This document shows, piece after piece, positions 14,404 through 23,600 of a DNA stretch of 24,432 bases. The stretch comes from an uncultured Oscillospiraceae bacterium. Lineage in GTDB: Bacteria; Bacillota; Clostridia; Oscillospirales; Oscillospiraceae. Both the position numbers and the translations under genes were made by a program. Under the pieces are notes generated by a model. It was not told the origin of the DNA, made no database searches, and saw nothing but the letters and a program-made list of their open reading frames with translations. The stretch spans positions 1 through 24,432 of the forward strand of contig CAKTUT010000002.1 of assembly GCA_934621665.1 (NCBI GenBank). Direction: 5' to 3'. How positions within the stretch are numbered: the first letter of the stretch is position 1; every line of letters starts with the position of its first letter.

Positions 14404-15126
14404 ATGAATGAACCGAAATACAAACGCGTGCTGCTGAAAATCAGCGGCGAGGCACTGGCGGGCGATGCGCACCGCGGCCTTGACTTTAACGTCATCGGCG
14501 GCGTATGCGACGTGGTCAAAAAGTGTGTGGAGCTTGGCGTGCAGGTTGGCATTGTTGTTGGCGGCGGCAACTTCTGGCGCGGCGTCAAGGACGGCGGCGG
14601 CAAGATGGAGCGTACCCGCGCAGACCATATGGGAATGCTGGCGACCGTCATCAACTGTCTGGCTGTGGCCGACTGTCTGGAGCAGCGCGATGTGCCGGTG
14701 CGCGTGCAGACGGCCATTGAGATGAACAAGATTGCCGAGCCGTATATCCGCAGCAGGGCCATCCGTCATCTGGAAAAGGGACGTGTTGTGATTTTTGGCT
14801 GCGGCACGGGTAACCCCTACTTTTCCACCGATACCGGTGCGGTGCTGCGCGCGGCAGAGATTGAAGCTGATGCCATTTTGCTGGCGAAGAACATCGACGG
14901 CGTATACTCGGCAGACCCGGCCAAGGATCCCAGCGCCGTAAAGTATGACGAGATTACCTATGACGAGGTGCTGGCAAAGCATCTGGCCGTCATGGACACC
15001 ACGGCAACGTCGCTTTCGATGGACAACCATATCCCGGTGCAGGTATTTGCGCTCAAAGATCCGGAGAATATTCTCCGTGTCATTATGGGCGAGCCGATTG
15101 GTACGATTGTTAAGGAGGAAAGATAA
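14404..15126 (+). CDS. pyrH: UMP kinase
   Basis: A 240-residue hexameric amino-acid-kinase-fold enzyme that phosphorylates UMP to UDP with ATP in the cytoplasm. Family motifs are clear: [12 protein letters not shown] at the start, [13 protein letters not shown] in the ATP/UMP site, [28 protein letters not shown] and [14 protein letters not shown]. The start is ATG at 14404, the family start; AAAGGAG lies 13 bases upstream, a longer gap than usual. A GTG four codons earlier sits almost on top of that site and is rejected. The usual rpsB-tsf genes are not upstream; glnS lies there instead on the other strand. frr begins 1 nt after the stop. Confidence 0.97.
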   Translation: MNEPKYKRVLLKISGEALAGDAHRGLDFNVIGGVCDVVKKCVELGVQVGIVVGGGNFWRGVKDGGGKMERTRADHMGMLATVINCLAVADCLEQRDVPVRVQTAIEMNKIAEPYIRSRAIRHLEKGRVVIFGCGTGNPYFSTDTGAVLRAAEIEADAILLAKNIDGVYSADPAKDPSAVKYDEITYDEVLAKHLAVMDTTATSLSMDNHIPVQVFALKDPENILRVIMGEPIGTIVKEER

Positions 15127-15127
15127 C

Positions 15128-15679
15128 ATGGCAGATCTCAAGGAATTTGAACGGAAAATGGAAAAGACGCTGGATGTGCTGGCTTCCGACTTTGCCGCCG
15201 TCCGCGCCGGCCGCGCAAACGCGCAGGTGCTCGACCGGATTACGGTTGAATACTATGGCGTGCCCACACCGCTGAATCAGGTTGGCACGATTTCGTCTCC
15301 CGACGCAAGAACGCTGGTCATTCAGCCGTGGGACACTACGCTGCTGCGCCTGATTGAAAAGGCCATCCAGACCTCTGATCTTGGCATTAACCCCCAGAAT
15401 GATGGCCGCGTGATCCGCCTTGCGTTCCCACAGCTGACCGAGGAGCGCCGTAAGGATCTCATCAAGCAGGTCAAGAAGTACGCCGAGGATGCAAAGGTTG
15501 CTGTGCGCAACGTCCGCCGCGATGCGGTTGACTTTGTCAAAAAGGCACAGAAAAAGGGCGAGCTGACCGAGGACGACCAGAAAAAGGCCGAAAAGGACAT
15601 TCAGGATCTGACCGACAAGTTCACCAAGCGCGTCGATGAGATGTGCGGCAAAAAAGAAAAGGAACTGATGGAAATTTAA
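15128..15679 (+). CDS. frr: Ribosome recycling factor
   Basis: A 183-residue factor that with EF-G splits the post-termination ribosome. Domain I is a three-helix bundle and domain II a small beta domain. The sequence shows the family blocks [47 protein letters not shown]-type [25 protein letters not shown] and [14 protein letters not shown]. The ATG at 15128 follows AAGGAGG eight or nine bases upstream, which lies inside the end of pyrH, so the two are coupled. A terminator hairpin follows 70 nt after the stop. Confidence 0.98.
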   Translation: MADLKEFERKMEKTLDVLASDFAAVRAGRANAQVLDRITVEYYGVPTPLNQVGTISSPDARTLVIQPWDTTLLRLIEKAIQTSDLGINPQNDGRVIRLAFPQLTEERRKDLIKQVKKYAEDAKVAVRNVRRDAVDFVKKAQKKGELTEDDQKKAEKDIQDLTDKFTKRVDEMCGKKEKELMEI

Positions 15680-15748
15680 GCGTCTGTGCCGGACAAGAGA
15701 AAAGCGGCGGCGCACATCACCTTTTTATAATTACTTCTTACTTTCTGC

Positions 15749-15776
15749 AAAAGCCGCCGGATCGGCGGCTTTTGTT
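15749..15776 (+). terminator. Intrinsic terminator or attenuator between frr and uppS
   Basis: A perfect 11-bp stem (15749-15759 with 15763-15773, AAAAGCCGCCG/CGGCGGCTTTT), a 3-nt GAT loop and a TTTTGTT tail. It ends only 16 nt before the uppS ATG. An upstream CGGCGGC (15705-15711) duplicates the 3' arm and could compete for the 5' arm, giving an alternative fold. Confidence 0.82.
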
Positions 15777-15788
15777 ATGAGGCAGCAT

Positions 15789-16523
15789 ATGGCTATTTTT
15801 ACAAAAAAAACTGAGACGAGCCCGCCCCCGCGGCATATTGCCATTATCATGGATGGCAACGGTCGCTGGGCACAAAAGCGCGGTTTGCCGCGCACGGCGG
15901 GACACGCGGCGGGCAGCGAAACGTTCCGCCGCATCGCAACGTATTGCAAAAACATCGGCGTGGAATACCTGACGGTTTACGCCTTTTCCACCGAGAACTG
16001 GAAGCGCTCTGCCGACGAGGTCGGCGCCATCATGTCACTGTTTGAAAAATACCTCCACGAGGCCATCGACGAGATGGAGCAGGATCACATCCGGCTGAAA
16101 ATTCTGGGGGAACTTGGCCCAATTTCACCGGAGCTGCGGGCGCTGATTGAGCGGACGGATGAAATTTCCACGCACTATTCGGGTTTTCAGGCAAACATCT
16201 GCATCAACTACGGCGGCCGTGACGAGATTGTCCACGCGGCGCGGCGCTTTGCAGCCGACTGCGTCAAAGGGCTGAAAACGCCGGACGAGCTGACTGAGAC
16301 GGATTTTGCGCACTATCTGTATACTGACGGTATCCCTGACCCGGAGCTGATTATCCGGCCGTCGGGCGAGGAGCGGATTTCCAATTTCCTGCTGTGGCAG
16401 TCGGCCTACAGCGAGTATTATTTCACACCGGTGCTTTGGCCGGACTTTGACGAAAAAGAGCTGGACAGGGCGATTGCGGCCTATCATGGACGCGACCGCC
16501 GCTTTGGAGGCGTAAAGAAATGA
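15789..16523 (+). CDS. uppS: Undecaprenyl diphosphate synthase (cis-prenyltransferase)
   Basis: A 244-residue enzyme that adds IPP units in cis to farnesyl diphosphate, yielding the C55 carrier lipid precursor for peptidoglycan. It shows HIAIIMDGNGRWA with the catalytic Asp (22 in this numbering), TVYAFSTENWKRS, INYGGRDEIV and the IPP-binding RPSGEERISNFLLWQ. I chose ATG at 15789 because GAGG lies six bases upstream; ATG at 15777, four codons earlier, is possible but touches the terminator tail. It overlaps cdsA by 4 nt (ATGA) and starts the lipid/isoprenoid run. Confidence 0.96.
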   Translation: MAIFTKKTETSPPPRHIAIIMDGNGRWAQKRGLPRTAGHAAGSETFRRIATYCKNIGVEYLTVYAFSTENWKRSADEVGAIMSLFEKYLHEAIDEMEQDHIRLKILGELGPISPELRALIERTDEISTHYSGFQANICINYGGRDEIVHAARRFAADCVKGLKTPDELTETDFAHYLYTDGIPDPELIIRPSGEERISNFLLWQSAYSEYYFTPVLWPDFDEKELDRAIAAYHGRDRRFGGVKK

Positions 16524-17383
16524 AACAGAGACTTCTTGTGGCTGCTGTCGGCGTGCCGCTGCTGATTGTAATTCTGATGCTCCTGCCGCCGGTTGCCACG
16601 GCGCTTCTGGTGTGCGCTATTGCGGGCGTGGCGGCGTATGAGCTTTTACATACGGCGGGAAAGCATATTTCGTCGCTTGTATATGTGCTGACGATTGTGA
16701 TGTCGGTGCTGACCGTGCTGGTCTGCGCGCAGGACGCGTGGCTTTTGCAGGCTGCCGAGCCGAATGCCGTCCCAGCGGGACAGCTGTGCGCGCTGCTCTA
16801 TGCCGTGTGCGCGTTTTTATACGTCATGGCGCTGTTCTTCGTGGCGGTACATACGCACGGACTGGAAAACGCCATGCCATTCGGCTCGGTTGCGGTGTGC
16901 ATTGTCGGCGCATTTGTGTTCCCGGCGATGTACAGCTGCATCGCACGTCTGCGCGGCATCAGTCCTGTGTTTGTACTGATGCCGTTCGTTGTGGCGTTTA
17001 TTGGCGACAGCGCGTCGATGCTTGGCGGCATGGCGTTTGGCCACAAAAAATTTGCCCCGCGCGTCAGTCCGAATAAGACGTGGGCAGGCTTTCTGGCAGG
17101 ACCTGTCGGCAGCGCGCTTGGAATGGTGATTTTGGGACTGGTGGCGCGTGCGGCGTGGCAGATGACGCTGCCGCTGTGGTATCTGGCGCTTATCGGTGTT
17201 GTGGCGAACGTGTTCGGGCAGCTTGGCGATTTGTCCATGAGCCTGATTAAGCGCGAGGCGGGCATCAAGGACTACAGCCATATTTTCCTGACGCATGGCG
17301 GAATGCTTGACCGCTTTGACTCCAGCATGTTCCTCTCGCCGGTTGTCTACGGCATGGTGATGCTTCTGGGGGCTGTGGCATGA
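16520..17383 (+). CDS. cdsA: Phosphatidate cytidylyltransferase (CDP-diglyceride synthase)
   Basis: A 287-residue integral membrane enzyme that makes CDP-diacylglycerol from phosphatidate and CTP. About eight hydrophobic segments are visible. The C-terminal signature SLIKREAGIKDYSHIFLTHG-GMLDRFDS (about 241-268) matches the CdsA consensus, and GDSASMLGGMAFGHKKFAPRVSPNKTWAG holds the other catalytic motif. Its start overlaps the uppS stop (ATGA) and its stop overlaps the dxr start (ATGA), so three genes are coupled. Confidence 0.96.
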   Translation: MKQRLLVAAVGVPLLIVILMLLPPVATALLVCAIAGVAAYELLHTAGKHISSLVYVLTIVMSVLTVLVCAQDAWLLQAAEPNAVPAGQLCALLYAVCAFLYVMALFFVAVHTHGLENAMPFGSVAVCIVGAFVFPAMYSCIARLRGISPVFVLMPFVVAFIGDSASMLGGMAFGHKKFAPRVSPNKTWAGFLAGPVGSALGMVILGLVARAAWQMTLPLWYLALIGVVANVFGQLGDLSMSLIKREAGIKDYSHIFLTHGGMLDRFDSSMFLSPVVYGMVMLLGAVA

Positions 17384-18528
17384 GCAGAGTGATTTCCATT
17401 CTTGGCTCTACGGGCTCAATCGGGCGGCAGACGCTTGACGTGTGCGACAAGCTCAAAATCCGCGTGGCGGCGCTGACCGCGCAGGCAAGCATCCAGCGTA
17501 TGGAGGAGCAGTGCCGCAAATATCGCCCGCAGCTTGCCGTACTCTATAAAAAAGAGGCGGCGGAGGAATTAAAAGTCCGCCTTGCGGATATGAATATTAC
17601 GGTAATGAGCGGGATGGAGGGGCTGCTGGCTGCGGCGCAGCTTGACGGGAGCGATACGGTTGTAACGGCTGTGTCCGGCATGATCGGCCTAAGGCCGACG
17701 CTTGCCGCCATCGAAAAGGGCAAGCGCATCGCGCTTGCAAACAAGGAGACGCTTGTATGCGCGGGCGAGCTTGTCATGCGGGCAGCGGCACAGCACGGCG
17801 CAGAGATTATTCCCGTGGACTCGGAGCACTCGGCCATTTTTCAGTGCTTGATGGGCTGCCGTGACCACAGTGAAATCCGGCGGCTGATTCTGACGTGCTC
17901 GGGCGGACCGTTCTACGGTATGACGTGCGGGCAGCTGGCGCAGGTCACGCGCGAGGACGCACTGAAGCATCCAAACTGGAAAATGGGCGAGAAGATCACG
18001 ATTGACTGCGCTACGCTTATGAACAAGGGGCTTGAAATCATCGAGGCAATGCGGCTGTATCATCTGCCGCTTTCCAAGGTGACGGCGGTCATCCACCGGC
18101 AGTCGATTGTGCATTCGCTGGTGGAGTTCTGCGACGGCGCAGTCATGGCACAGCTGGGTACGCCCGACATGCGCATCCCCATCGGCCTTGCCATGACGTA
18201 TCCCGCGCGGGCGGAGAATCCGGCGCAGCCGCTCGATTTGCTGACGTGCCCGCCGCTGACGTTTGCCGCGCCGGATGAGACGGCGTTCCCGTGCTTCCGG
18301 CTGGCAAAGCAGGCGGCGGAGGCGGGCGGCACAGCCTGCTCGGTGCTGAACGGCGCGAACGAGGCGGCGGTTGGGCTGTATCTGCAAAAGAAAATCGGAT
18401 TTTATGATATTTCCGACGCGGTTGCGGCGGCACTGGACGCCGTGCCGCAGGTAAATACGCCGGTGCTTTCGGATGTGCTGGAGGCTGACCGGCAGGCAAG
18501 AGACGTGGTATCTGCAAGATTTAGGTGA
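17380..18528 (+). CDS. dxr: 1-deoxy-D-xylulose 5-phosphate reductoisomerase
   Basis: A 382-residue NADPH enzyme that makes 2-C-methyl-D-erythritol 4-phosphate, the second step of the MEP isoprenoid pathway. The NADPH-binding GSTGSIG lies at 9-15; ALANKETLVCAGE follows in the middle; the metal ligands lie in PVDSEHSAIFQ (D147, E149); TCSGGPF, HPNWKMGEKITIDCATLMNKG and HRQSIVHSLVEF complete the active site. Length is normal. It overlaps cdsA by 4 nt and shares an operon with ispG, another MEP enzyme. Confidence 0.97.
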   Translation: MSRVISILGSTGSIGRQTLDVCDKLKIRVAALTAQASIQRMEEQCRKYRPQLAVLYKKEAAEELKVRLADMNITVMSGMEGLLAAAQLDGSDTVVTAVSGMIGLRPTLAAIEKGKRIALANKETLVCAGELVMRAAAQHGAEIIPVDSEHSAIFQCLMGCRDHSEIRRLILTCSGGPFYGMTCGQLAQVTREDALKHPNWKMGEKITIDCATLMNKGLEIIEAMRLYHLPLSKVTAVIHRQSIVHSLVEFCDGAVMAQLGTPDMRIPIGLAMTYPARAENPAQPLDLLTCPPLTFAAPDETAFPCFRLAKQAAEAGGTACSVLNGANEAAVGLYLQKKIGFYDISDAVAAALDAVPQVNTPVLSDVLEADRQARDVVSARFR

Positions 18529-18538
18529 TGATCGTTCA

Positions 18539-19594
18539 ATGTATATTCTGATTGCAATTTTGATGTTCGGCGTGCTGATTTTTGTGCACGAGCTGGGACA
18601 TTTCCTTACGGCAAAGGCGCTTGACGTGCAGGTGAATGAGTTTTCCATCTGCATGGGGCCTGCCATTGTGAAAAAGCAGCGCGGCGAGACGCTTTATGCC
18701 CTGCGCTGCATCCCCATTGGCGGCTACTGCGCCATGGAGGGTGAGGACGAGGCGTCGGATAACCCGCGCGCGTTTACCTCAAAGGCATGGTGGCGGCGGC
18801 TGATCATTCTGGCGGCGGGCTCGTTTATGAACTTTTTGACGGGACTTCTGGTGCTGGCGATTCTCTATTCGTCGGTAGCGGGCTTTTCCACAGCCAAAAT
18901 CGACAGCTTTTTTGACGGCTGCCCGTATCAGTCGGAGGAGGGGCTGCACGTTGGCGACGAGCTTTATAAAATCGACGGCCGCCGCGTGTATATTTACTCC
19001 GACGTGTCGATGCTTCTTGGCCGGAGCAAGACCGGCGTATACGATCTGGTGGTCAAGCGCGATGGGAAGCTTACGGAGCTGAAAGACTTTACGCTTGTGC
19101 CGGTGGAGTATGAGATCGACGGCGTCAAGGAGTATAAATACGGATTTTACTTTGCCGCCGAGGAGAAAACGTTCGGCGCGGTGATGAAAAACACATGGAA
19201 TACCGCCATGGACTTTACGCGCCTTGTGTGGATGGGGCTGGAGGATCTGATTTCCGGCATGGTGTCGGTGGATGAGATGAGCGGCCCGGTCGGCATTGTC
19301 TCTGTCATTGCCGAAACCGGCAAAAATTCCGCCACGGTGCAGGATGGTCTTGCAAACGTTGCCTATCTTGGCGCGTTCATCGCCATCAATCTGGCGGTGA
19401 TGAATATGCTGCCGCTTCCGGCACTGGACGGCGGGCGGATTTTCCTGCTGCTGGTCAACACGGTATTCACGGCGATTACAAAAAAGAAGATTCCGGCGAA
19501 ATTTGAGGGCTACATCCATGCGGCGGGCATGGTGATCCTGCTTGCGTTCATGGCGTTTGTAACATTCAAGGACATCTGGAAGCTGTTTCAATAG
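18539..19594 (+). CDS. rseP: RseP/RasP-type site-2 membrane metalloprotease
   Basis: A 351-residue intramembrane zinc protease that cuts membrane-bound regulators and signal-peptide remnants. The zinc motif HELGH is at residues 17-21 within the first membrane segment. A single PDZ domain spans about 120-200 (HVGDELYKIDGRRVY), and the third zinc ligand motif is LPALDGG with D297 (296-299). The start is ATG at 18539; AGGTGAT lies about nine bases upstream. The frame extends upstream within dxr but without family similarity. It has one PDZ domain, as in Gram-positive RasP, unlike the two of E. coli RseP. Confidence 0.95.
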   Translation: MYILIAILMFGVLIFVHELGHFLTAKALDVQVNEFSICMGPAIVKKQRGETLYALRCIPIGGYCAMEGEDEASDNPRAFTSKAWWRRLIILAAGSFMNFLTGLLVLAILYSSVAGFSTAKIDSFFDGCPYQSEEGLHVGDELYKIDGRRVYIYSDVSMLLGRSKTGVYDLVVKRDGKLTELKDFTLVPVEYEIDGVKEYKYGFYFAAEEKTFGAVMKNTWNTAMDFTRLVWMGLEDLISGMVSVDEMSGPVGIVSVIAETGKNSATVQDGLANVAYLGAFIAINLAVMNMLPLPALDGGRIFLLLVNTVFTAITKKKIPAKFEGYIHAAGMVILLAFMAFVTFKDIWKLFQ

Positions 19595-19605
19595 GAGCGT
19601 TTCAT

Positions 19606-20643
19606 ATGACAAGACAGATTAACGTGGGCGGCGTGCTGATTGGCGGCGGCGCGCCCATTCCCATCCAGTCGATGCTCAACACGCGCACAACCGACGTGGA
19701 GGGTTCGCTGCGTCAGATCCGGCAGCTGAAAGAAGCCGGCTGCCAGATTGCGCGGCTGGCCGTGCCTGACATGGACGCGGCAAAGGGCTTTGCCGAGATT
19801 GCGTCGGCCTCACCGCTGCCGCTGGTGGCGGATATTCACTTTGACTATCGCTTGGCGATTGCCGCCGCTGAGGGCGGTGCGGCCAAGATCCGCATCAATC
19901 CTGGCAATATCGGCGGCGAGGAGCGCGTGCGCGCGGTGGTCGATGTATGCAAAGAAAAGAGAATCCCTATCCGCATCGGTGTGAATGGCGGAAGCCTTGA
20001 CAAAAAGCTTCTGGAGAAGTATGGCCGCCCCACGCCCGAGGCATTGGTGGAAAGCGCGTTTTCGCACATTGCGCTGCTGGAAAAGTTCGGCTTTTACGAC
20101 ATCTGCGTTTCGATGAAGTCCAGCTCTGTGCCGCTGATGATGCAGGCGTATCAGTTGTTCCATGCGCAGTCAGACTATCCGCTGCACGTGGGCGTGACCG
20201 AGACGGGGACGGAGTATATGGGCACAATCAAATCGGCCATGGGTATTGGGGGACTGCTTTGCATGGGCATCGGCGACACGGTTCGCGTGTCGCTGACGGC
20301 AGACCCGGTGCGTGAGGTCTATGCGGCAAAAGCCATTTTAAAGGCGGCGGGCGTGCGCCGCGAGGGCGTAAATATCGTCGCGTGCCCCACGTGCGGCCGG
20401 ACACGGATTGATCTGATCGGTCTTGCCGGACAGGTGGAAGAGGCACTGCGAAGCTGCGACAAGCCCATCACCGTGGCGGTGATGGGGTGCGTGGTCAACG
20501 GCCCGGGCGAGGCGCGCGAGGCGGATATTGGCATTGCCGGCGGCGAGGACTGCGGCGTTTTGTTTGTGCGCGGCGAGCGCAGGCAGACGCTGCCGTATGC
20601 CAGGCTTCTTCCGGCGCTTCTGGAAGAGATTGAAAAGCTGTAA
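19606..20643 (+). CDS. ispG: 4-hydroxy-3-methylbut-2-enyl diphosphate synthase (IspG/GcpE)
   Basis: A 345-residue [4Fe-4S] enzyme that reduces MEcPP to HMBPP in the MEP pathway. The TIM-barrel domain (about 1-250) carries LVADIHFDYRLA and KIRINPGNIG. The cluster domain supplies CPTCGR (C260, C263), C295 and E302 in CVVNGPGE, the full ligand set. The short form without the insert seen in plants fits bacteria. ATG at 19606 follows AGGAGCG in the 11-nt gap after rseP. The Fe-S requirement links this gene loosely to iron supply, though no direct connection is visible in this window. Confidence 0.97.
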   Translation: MTRQINVGGVLIGGGAPIPIQSMLNTRTTDVEGSLRQIRQLKEAGCQIARLAVPDMDAAKGFAEIASASPLPLVADIHFDYRLAIAAAEGGAAKIRINPGNIGGEERVRAVVDVCKEKRIPIRIGVNGGSLDKKLLEKYGRPTPEALVESAFSHIALLEKFGFYDICVSMKSSSVPLMMQAYQLFHAQSDYPLHVGVTETGTEYMGTIKSAMGIGGLLCMGIGDTVRVSLTADPVREVYAAKAILKAAGVRREGVNIVACPTCGRTRIDLIGLAGQVEEALRSCDKPITVAVMGCVVNGPGEAREADIGIAGGEDCGVLFVRGERRQTLPYARLLPALLEEIEKL

Positions 20644-20660
20644 CAAAAGCAGGGAGTACT

Positions 20661-23600
20661 ATGGGGCAGCAAGTTTGTTTTCGGGATTTATTCCTTGACT
20701 ATACGCCGCCGGAGACGCTTCTGGACAGCGTCCCGCAGATGTCCGTGGTCAAGGCGGAAATTGACCGCCCGGCCAGAAGCATCCGCTTGCAGCTGACATC
20801 TGAGAATTACATAACAGAAAAAAATCTGGAGCTGGTGCGCACGCAGATTGAGGAGCGCTACGGGCTGAAAACATTGACGCTGGACGTCAGCTTTCCGCCC
20901 GAGGCGCTGGCACAGATGGATTTTTACGATCTGTCGCGCGTGTTTGTGCGCGCGTATTCTCCGGCCGCAGCCATTTTGGCGGGGGCGAAGTGGGAGCTTG
21001 ACGGCGAGACACTGACCATCCGTCTACAGGCAAACGGACGGCAGGAGCTTCTTGACCACGTACCAAAGGCCGAGCGTTATCTGGAAGAGCGTTTTGGGCT
21101 GCACAAGCATATTGAAATTGAGTCCAATCACGCCGTTGAGGGCAAGGCGCTGTTCGCTGAGACTGAGCGCATCCGGCGCGAGGCACTGAAAAATGTACAG
21201 CTTGCGCCGCAGCAGCCCGCCGCGCCGCAGCGCAGCGGTGGCGGCGGAGGCGGGCGAAGCGCCGCAGCATCAGAGCCTACGGGCGATCTGTTCTTTGGCA
21301 AGCCGTTCCACGGCGAAAAAGTGCCCATCCGGGATCTGAATCTGGATATGTTCCGCGTGGTGGTAGAGGGCAAGGTGTTTGCCGTCAACCACCGGGAACT
21401 CAAAAAGCGCAACGCGTGGGTTGTTTGCTTTGATGTGACCGACTATACCGGCTCGGTGCGCGTCAACCAGTTCATGGAATCGGCCAAGGCAAAGCCGATC
21501 CTGGATCAAATTGCGCAGCCCGGTATGTGGGTTCGCATTCAGGGCAAGATGACGTTTGACCGCTATGACAACGAGATGGTCATGCAGCCAAACTCCATCC
21601 AGAAGATCAAAACGCCCAAGCGCGAGGATACGGCCAAGGACAAGCGCGTGGAGCTGCATCTGCATACGACGATGTCGTCGATGGATGCGCTGACCGATAC
21701 GGCGGCGGCTGTCAAGCAGGCGGCGGCGTGGGGACACAAGGCTATCGCCATCACCGACCACGGCTGCGCGCAGTCGTTCCCCGACGCGATGAAGGCCGCC
21801 TCCAAGGCAAAGGTGGCAGGGACGGATCAGAACATCAAGATTCTCTATGGCTGCGAGGGCTATTACGTCAACGACGTAGACGACCGGATTGTTGTCCACG
21901 GCGATACCGACATGGCCTTTGACGGCGAGTTTGTGGCCTTTGACCTTGAGACGACTGGCCTTTCATCGCAGCACGATGTGATCATTGAGATCGGCGCGGT
22001 GCGAATGCGCGGGAAAGAGGTTCTTGATACATTCCAGACGTTTGTCGCGCCGCACCGTTCGCTTACGCCAAAGATCATCGACCTGACGGGTATCAACGAT
22101 GAGATGCTGGCCGACGCGCCGGAGATTGCCGACGTGATGCCCAAGTTTCTGGAATTTGTGGGTGGGAGGCCGCTGTGCGCGCACAACGCTGATTTTGATA
22201 TCGGCTTTATCACGGCGGCGTGCGATCGGTTAAAAATCCCGTTTGCGCCGACGTATCTTGATACGCTGATTCTGGCGCAGAATTTGATGCCGGAGCTCGG
22301 AAAATACAAGCTGAACATTGTGGCAGATGCGCTGAGTCTGCCGGACTTTAATCATCACCGTGCGTCAGACGACGCGATTACCTGCGGCTATCTGCTGGCG
22401 CGCTTTTTTGAAAAGCTGCGCGAGCAGGGGATGGAGCGCATCTCGCAGATCAACGACGCCATGCTGGAGGTGCGCTCCGGCGGCAAAATCCTTGACCGCC
22501 GTGCGCGGCATATTATCGTTTTTGCAAAGAACTCCATCGGCCTGCGCAATCTCTATCGCCTGATTTCCTATGGCAACCTGAAATACTTCAAACGCTATCC
22601 CATCATGCCGAAATCCGAGCTGCTGCGCTGGCGCGAGGGCTTGATCATCGGTTCGGCGTGCGAGGCAGGCGAGCTGTTTCAGGCCGTCATCGCGCACAAA
22701 AGCCATTCGGAGCTTTTGCGCATCGCCTCGTTCTATGATTTCCTTGAGGTTCAGCCACTGTGCAACAATATGTTCATGCTGGAAAAGGAAATGGCTGAGA
22801 GCGTGGAGGAGCTGCGGAATTTTAACCGCACGATTGTGACGCTGGGCGAGGAGCTTGGAAAGCCGGTCGTGGCAACCGGCGACGTGCACTTCCTTGACCC
22901 GGAGGATGAAATCTACCGCCATATTCTGCTTGCCACCAAGCAGATGCCCGACGCGGATCGTTCGCTGCCGCTGTATTTCAAGACGACAGACGAGATGCTG
23001 AACGAATTTTCGTATCTGGGCGAGGATAAGGCGTATGAGATTGTCGTCAAGAATCCGAACATGATTGTGGACTGGTGTGAGACGCTTCGCCCCGTGCCGC
23101 ACAATCTGTTTGCGCCGAAGATTGAAAACTCAGTGGAAGATTTGAAAGCGCTTGTCTATGGCAAGATGCACCGGCTCTACGGCGAAAATCCGCCGGAGCT
23201 GGTACAAAAGCGCGTGGATACCGAGATGCACGACATCATCTCATGTCATTACGATGTGATTTATATGTCAGCGCAGAAGCTGGTGCAGAACTCACTGGAA
23301 AACGGCTATCTGGTCGGCTCACGTGGTTCGGTCGGCTCGTCGATTGTGGCGTTTATGTCCGGTATCACCGAGGTCAACTCGTTCCCGCCGCACTATCGCT
23401 GCCCGAAATGCCACTATACTACGTTCGACGTGCCGGATGACTGCGCCTGCGGCGCAGACCTGCCGGACGCAACGTGTCCCAAGTGCGGCGAACGGCTGGA
23501 CAAGGATGGCTTCAACATCCCATTTGAGACGTTCCTTGGCTTTGGCGGCGACAAAGTGCCGGATATTGACCTGAACTTCTCGGGCGAATACCAGGCACGC

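Noticed and set aside
15726..15731. TATAAT before uppS as a promoter
   Set aside because: No acceptable -35 hexamer lies 16-18 nt upstream, and any transcript would run straight into the terminator hairpin.
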